From the NCBI GenBank assembly GCA_041603235.1, contig JBFIES010000002.1, positions 248,001 through 312,000 of the forward strand: a stretch of 64,000 nucleotides of DNA, written 5' to 3'. Positions 63,139 through 64,000 of the stretch are shown one piece after another (within the stretch, counting starts at the first letter, position 1; every line of letters starts with the position of its first letter). Under the pieces are notes generated by a model, which saw only the letters and a program-made list of their open reading frames with translations, was not told the DNA's origin and did not search any database. This DNA comes from Panacagrimonas sp041603235. Lineage in GTDB: Bacteria > Pseudomonadota > Gammaproteobacteria > Nevskiales > Nevskiaceae. A program made the translations under genes and the position numbers.

Positions 63139-64000
63139 TACTGTGCCCCCTCGCTGCCCTGTGACTGGCTTTGTGATTGCGTCGCCGCGGAATCCGATTC
63201 GGCATCGGCTTCTTCATCGACGACCCAGGTGTCTTTGGCGCCGCCACCCTGCGATGAATTGACCACCAAAGAGCCGCGCACCATGGCGACGCGCGTCAGC
63301 CCGCCTGTGGTGACGTAGGTGGACTCGCCGCTCGAAAGAATGAAGGGTCGCAGGTCGAGATGACGCGGCTCGACGGTGTCGTCCGGCATCAGGATGGGAG
63401 CGGTGGAAATGTCCAGCGTCGGCTGCGCCATGTAATTACGTGGATTGGCCTGGATCAGTTTGCGGAAAGAATCGCGCTCCTTCTTGGTGGCGCGCGGACC
63501 GATGAGCATTCCGTATCCGCCGGATTCATTGGCTGGCTTGACCACCAACTTGTCCAGGTTGTCGAGAACGTAGCCACGGTCCTTGTCATTCATGCACAGA
63601 TAGCTGGGTACGTTAGGCAGGATTGGGTCCTGATCCAGGTAGTACTTGATCATCTTTGGCACGTAGGAATAGACAACCTTGTCATCGGCGGCGCCGGCGC
63701 CCGGGGCGTTGGCAAGCGCCAGATTGCCCTTGAGCCAGGCGCGCATCAGCCCCTTGGTGCCCAGTACGGAGTCTTCCAGAAAGACTTCAGGGTCAAGGAA
63801 GAGATCATCGATGCGGCGATAGATGACATCCACGCGCTCCGGGCCGTAGATGGTGCGCATGTAGCAGCAGTCATCATCGGCCACGAACAGATCGGGGCCT
63901 TCAACCAGTTCGATGCCCATGCGCTGCGCCAGCCAGGCGTGCTCGAAATAGGCGCTGTTATAGATGCCGGGGGTCAGCAGGACGATGTTGGGTTGATCCA
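63138..64000 (-). CDS. circularly permuted type 2 ATP-grasp protein (5' end outside the window)
   Basis: About 287 codons are visible, and the frame is open to the window edge. The start of the visible part, VLLTPGIYNSAYFEHAWLAQRMGIELVEGPDL, is characteristic of the DUF404/DUF407 family; the C-terminal part has VVKPANESGGYGMLIG (ATP-binding) and SSQGGGAKDTWV, then a Gln/Ser-rich tail. It is partner of the alpha-E protein with overlapping stop/start codons. It probably makes an amide bond on an unknown peptide. Confidence 0.9.
   Translation of the reverse strand, partial: DQPNIVLLTPGIYNSAYFEHAWLAQRMGIELVEGPDLFVADDDCCYMRTIYGPERVDVIYRRIDDLFLDPEVFLEDSVLGTKGLMRAWLKGNLALANAPGAGAADDKVVYSYVPKMIKYYLDQDPILPNVPSYLCMNDKDRGYVLDNLDKLVVKPANESGGYGMLIGPRATKKERDSFRKLIQANPRNYMAQPTLDISTAPILMPDDTVEPRHLDLRPFILSSGESTYVTTGGLTRVAMVRGSLVVNSSQGGGAKDTWVVDEEADAESDSAATQSQSQSQGSEGAQ

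Overview
The window looks like the chromosome of a moderately high-GC gammaproteobacterium. The evidence is an Rnk homologue, SirB2, a group 2 truncated haemoglobin, a Zur-controlled zinc island with a TonB receptor, and an alpha-E/ATP-grasp pair. The genus cannot be named from the sequence; a Nevskiales- or Steroidobacter-like host would fit, as inference only. There are no rRNA or tRNA genes, and I saw no CRISPR array.

Left chromosomal flank (1-19548). After the last codons of an outer-membrane protein come a thioredoxin-like protein, SirB2, a truncated haemoglobin, a MarR regulator with a clear palindromic operator facing a nitronate monooxygenase, and Rnk. A translationally coupled redox operon follows (molybdopterin enzyme, ferredoxin, ferredoxin-NADP reductase). 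Divergent from it is a nitrile-degradation operon (nitrile hydratase beta, then alpha, then amidase) with a convergent AraC regulator. A zinc island closes the flank: a putative Zur box, a His-rich TonB receptor, an AztD-like lipoprotein, a MerC-like membrane protein, a CobW GTPase and Zur.

Mobile element (19549-61421, 41,873 bp). A Tn7-like transposon can be delimited to the base. Its ends begin 5'-TGTG, match at 24 of the first 34 positions, carry repeated TGAACCG-type sites like TnsB-binding sites, and are flanked by a 5-bp direct repeat CCAGC. It inserted in the last codons of an HNH endonuclease gene, whose 3' end now runs into the right end of the element. It encodes TnsA, TnsB and TnsC (49.5-54.0 kb) and two tandem TniQ/TnsD-type target selectors (25.6-29.3 kb). 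The two modules are about 20 kb apart and divergently oriented.

Cargo falls into three blocks. The left arm holds an LRAT-like papain-fold protein divergent from an XRE regulator (both with hydrophobic C-terminal tails) and a QatABCD anti-phage system whose qatA is split by a frameshift. The centre (29.9-49.1 kb) is a catabolic and storage island: mcl-type PHA synthase and depolymerase, a broken MaoC hydratase, a fused flavoprotein monooxygenase-hydrolase under a TetR regulator, acyl-CoA ligase, acyl-CoA dehydrogenase, a MalT-type LuxR regulator, a two-component styrene/indole-type monooxygenase, SDR and an ACAD10-like phosphotransferase. The right arm, after tnsC, holds an orphan MbcA/ParS/Xre-type antitoxin, a group of uncharacterised genes including one with a hexanucleotide repeat, and a SIR2-HerA anti-phage pair.

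Right chromosomal flank (61422-64000). The HNH endonuclease is followed by an alpha-E protein and a circularly permuted ATP-grasp protein that runs off the window.

The most notable result is this exactly bounded Tn7-like element. It combines two defence systems at its arms, an oxidative catabolic/PHA island in its core and two TniQ selectors, at an attachment site (3' end of an HNH nuclease gene) that is not the classical glmS site.
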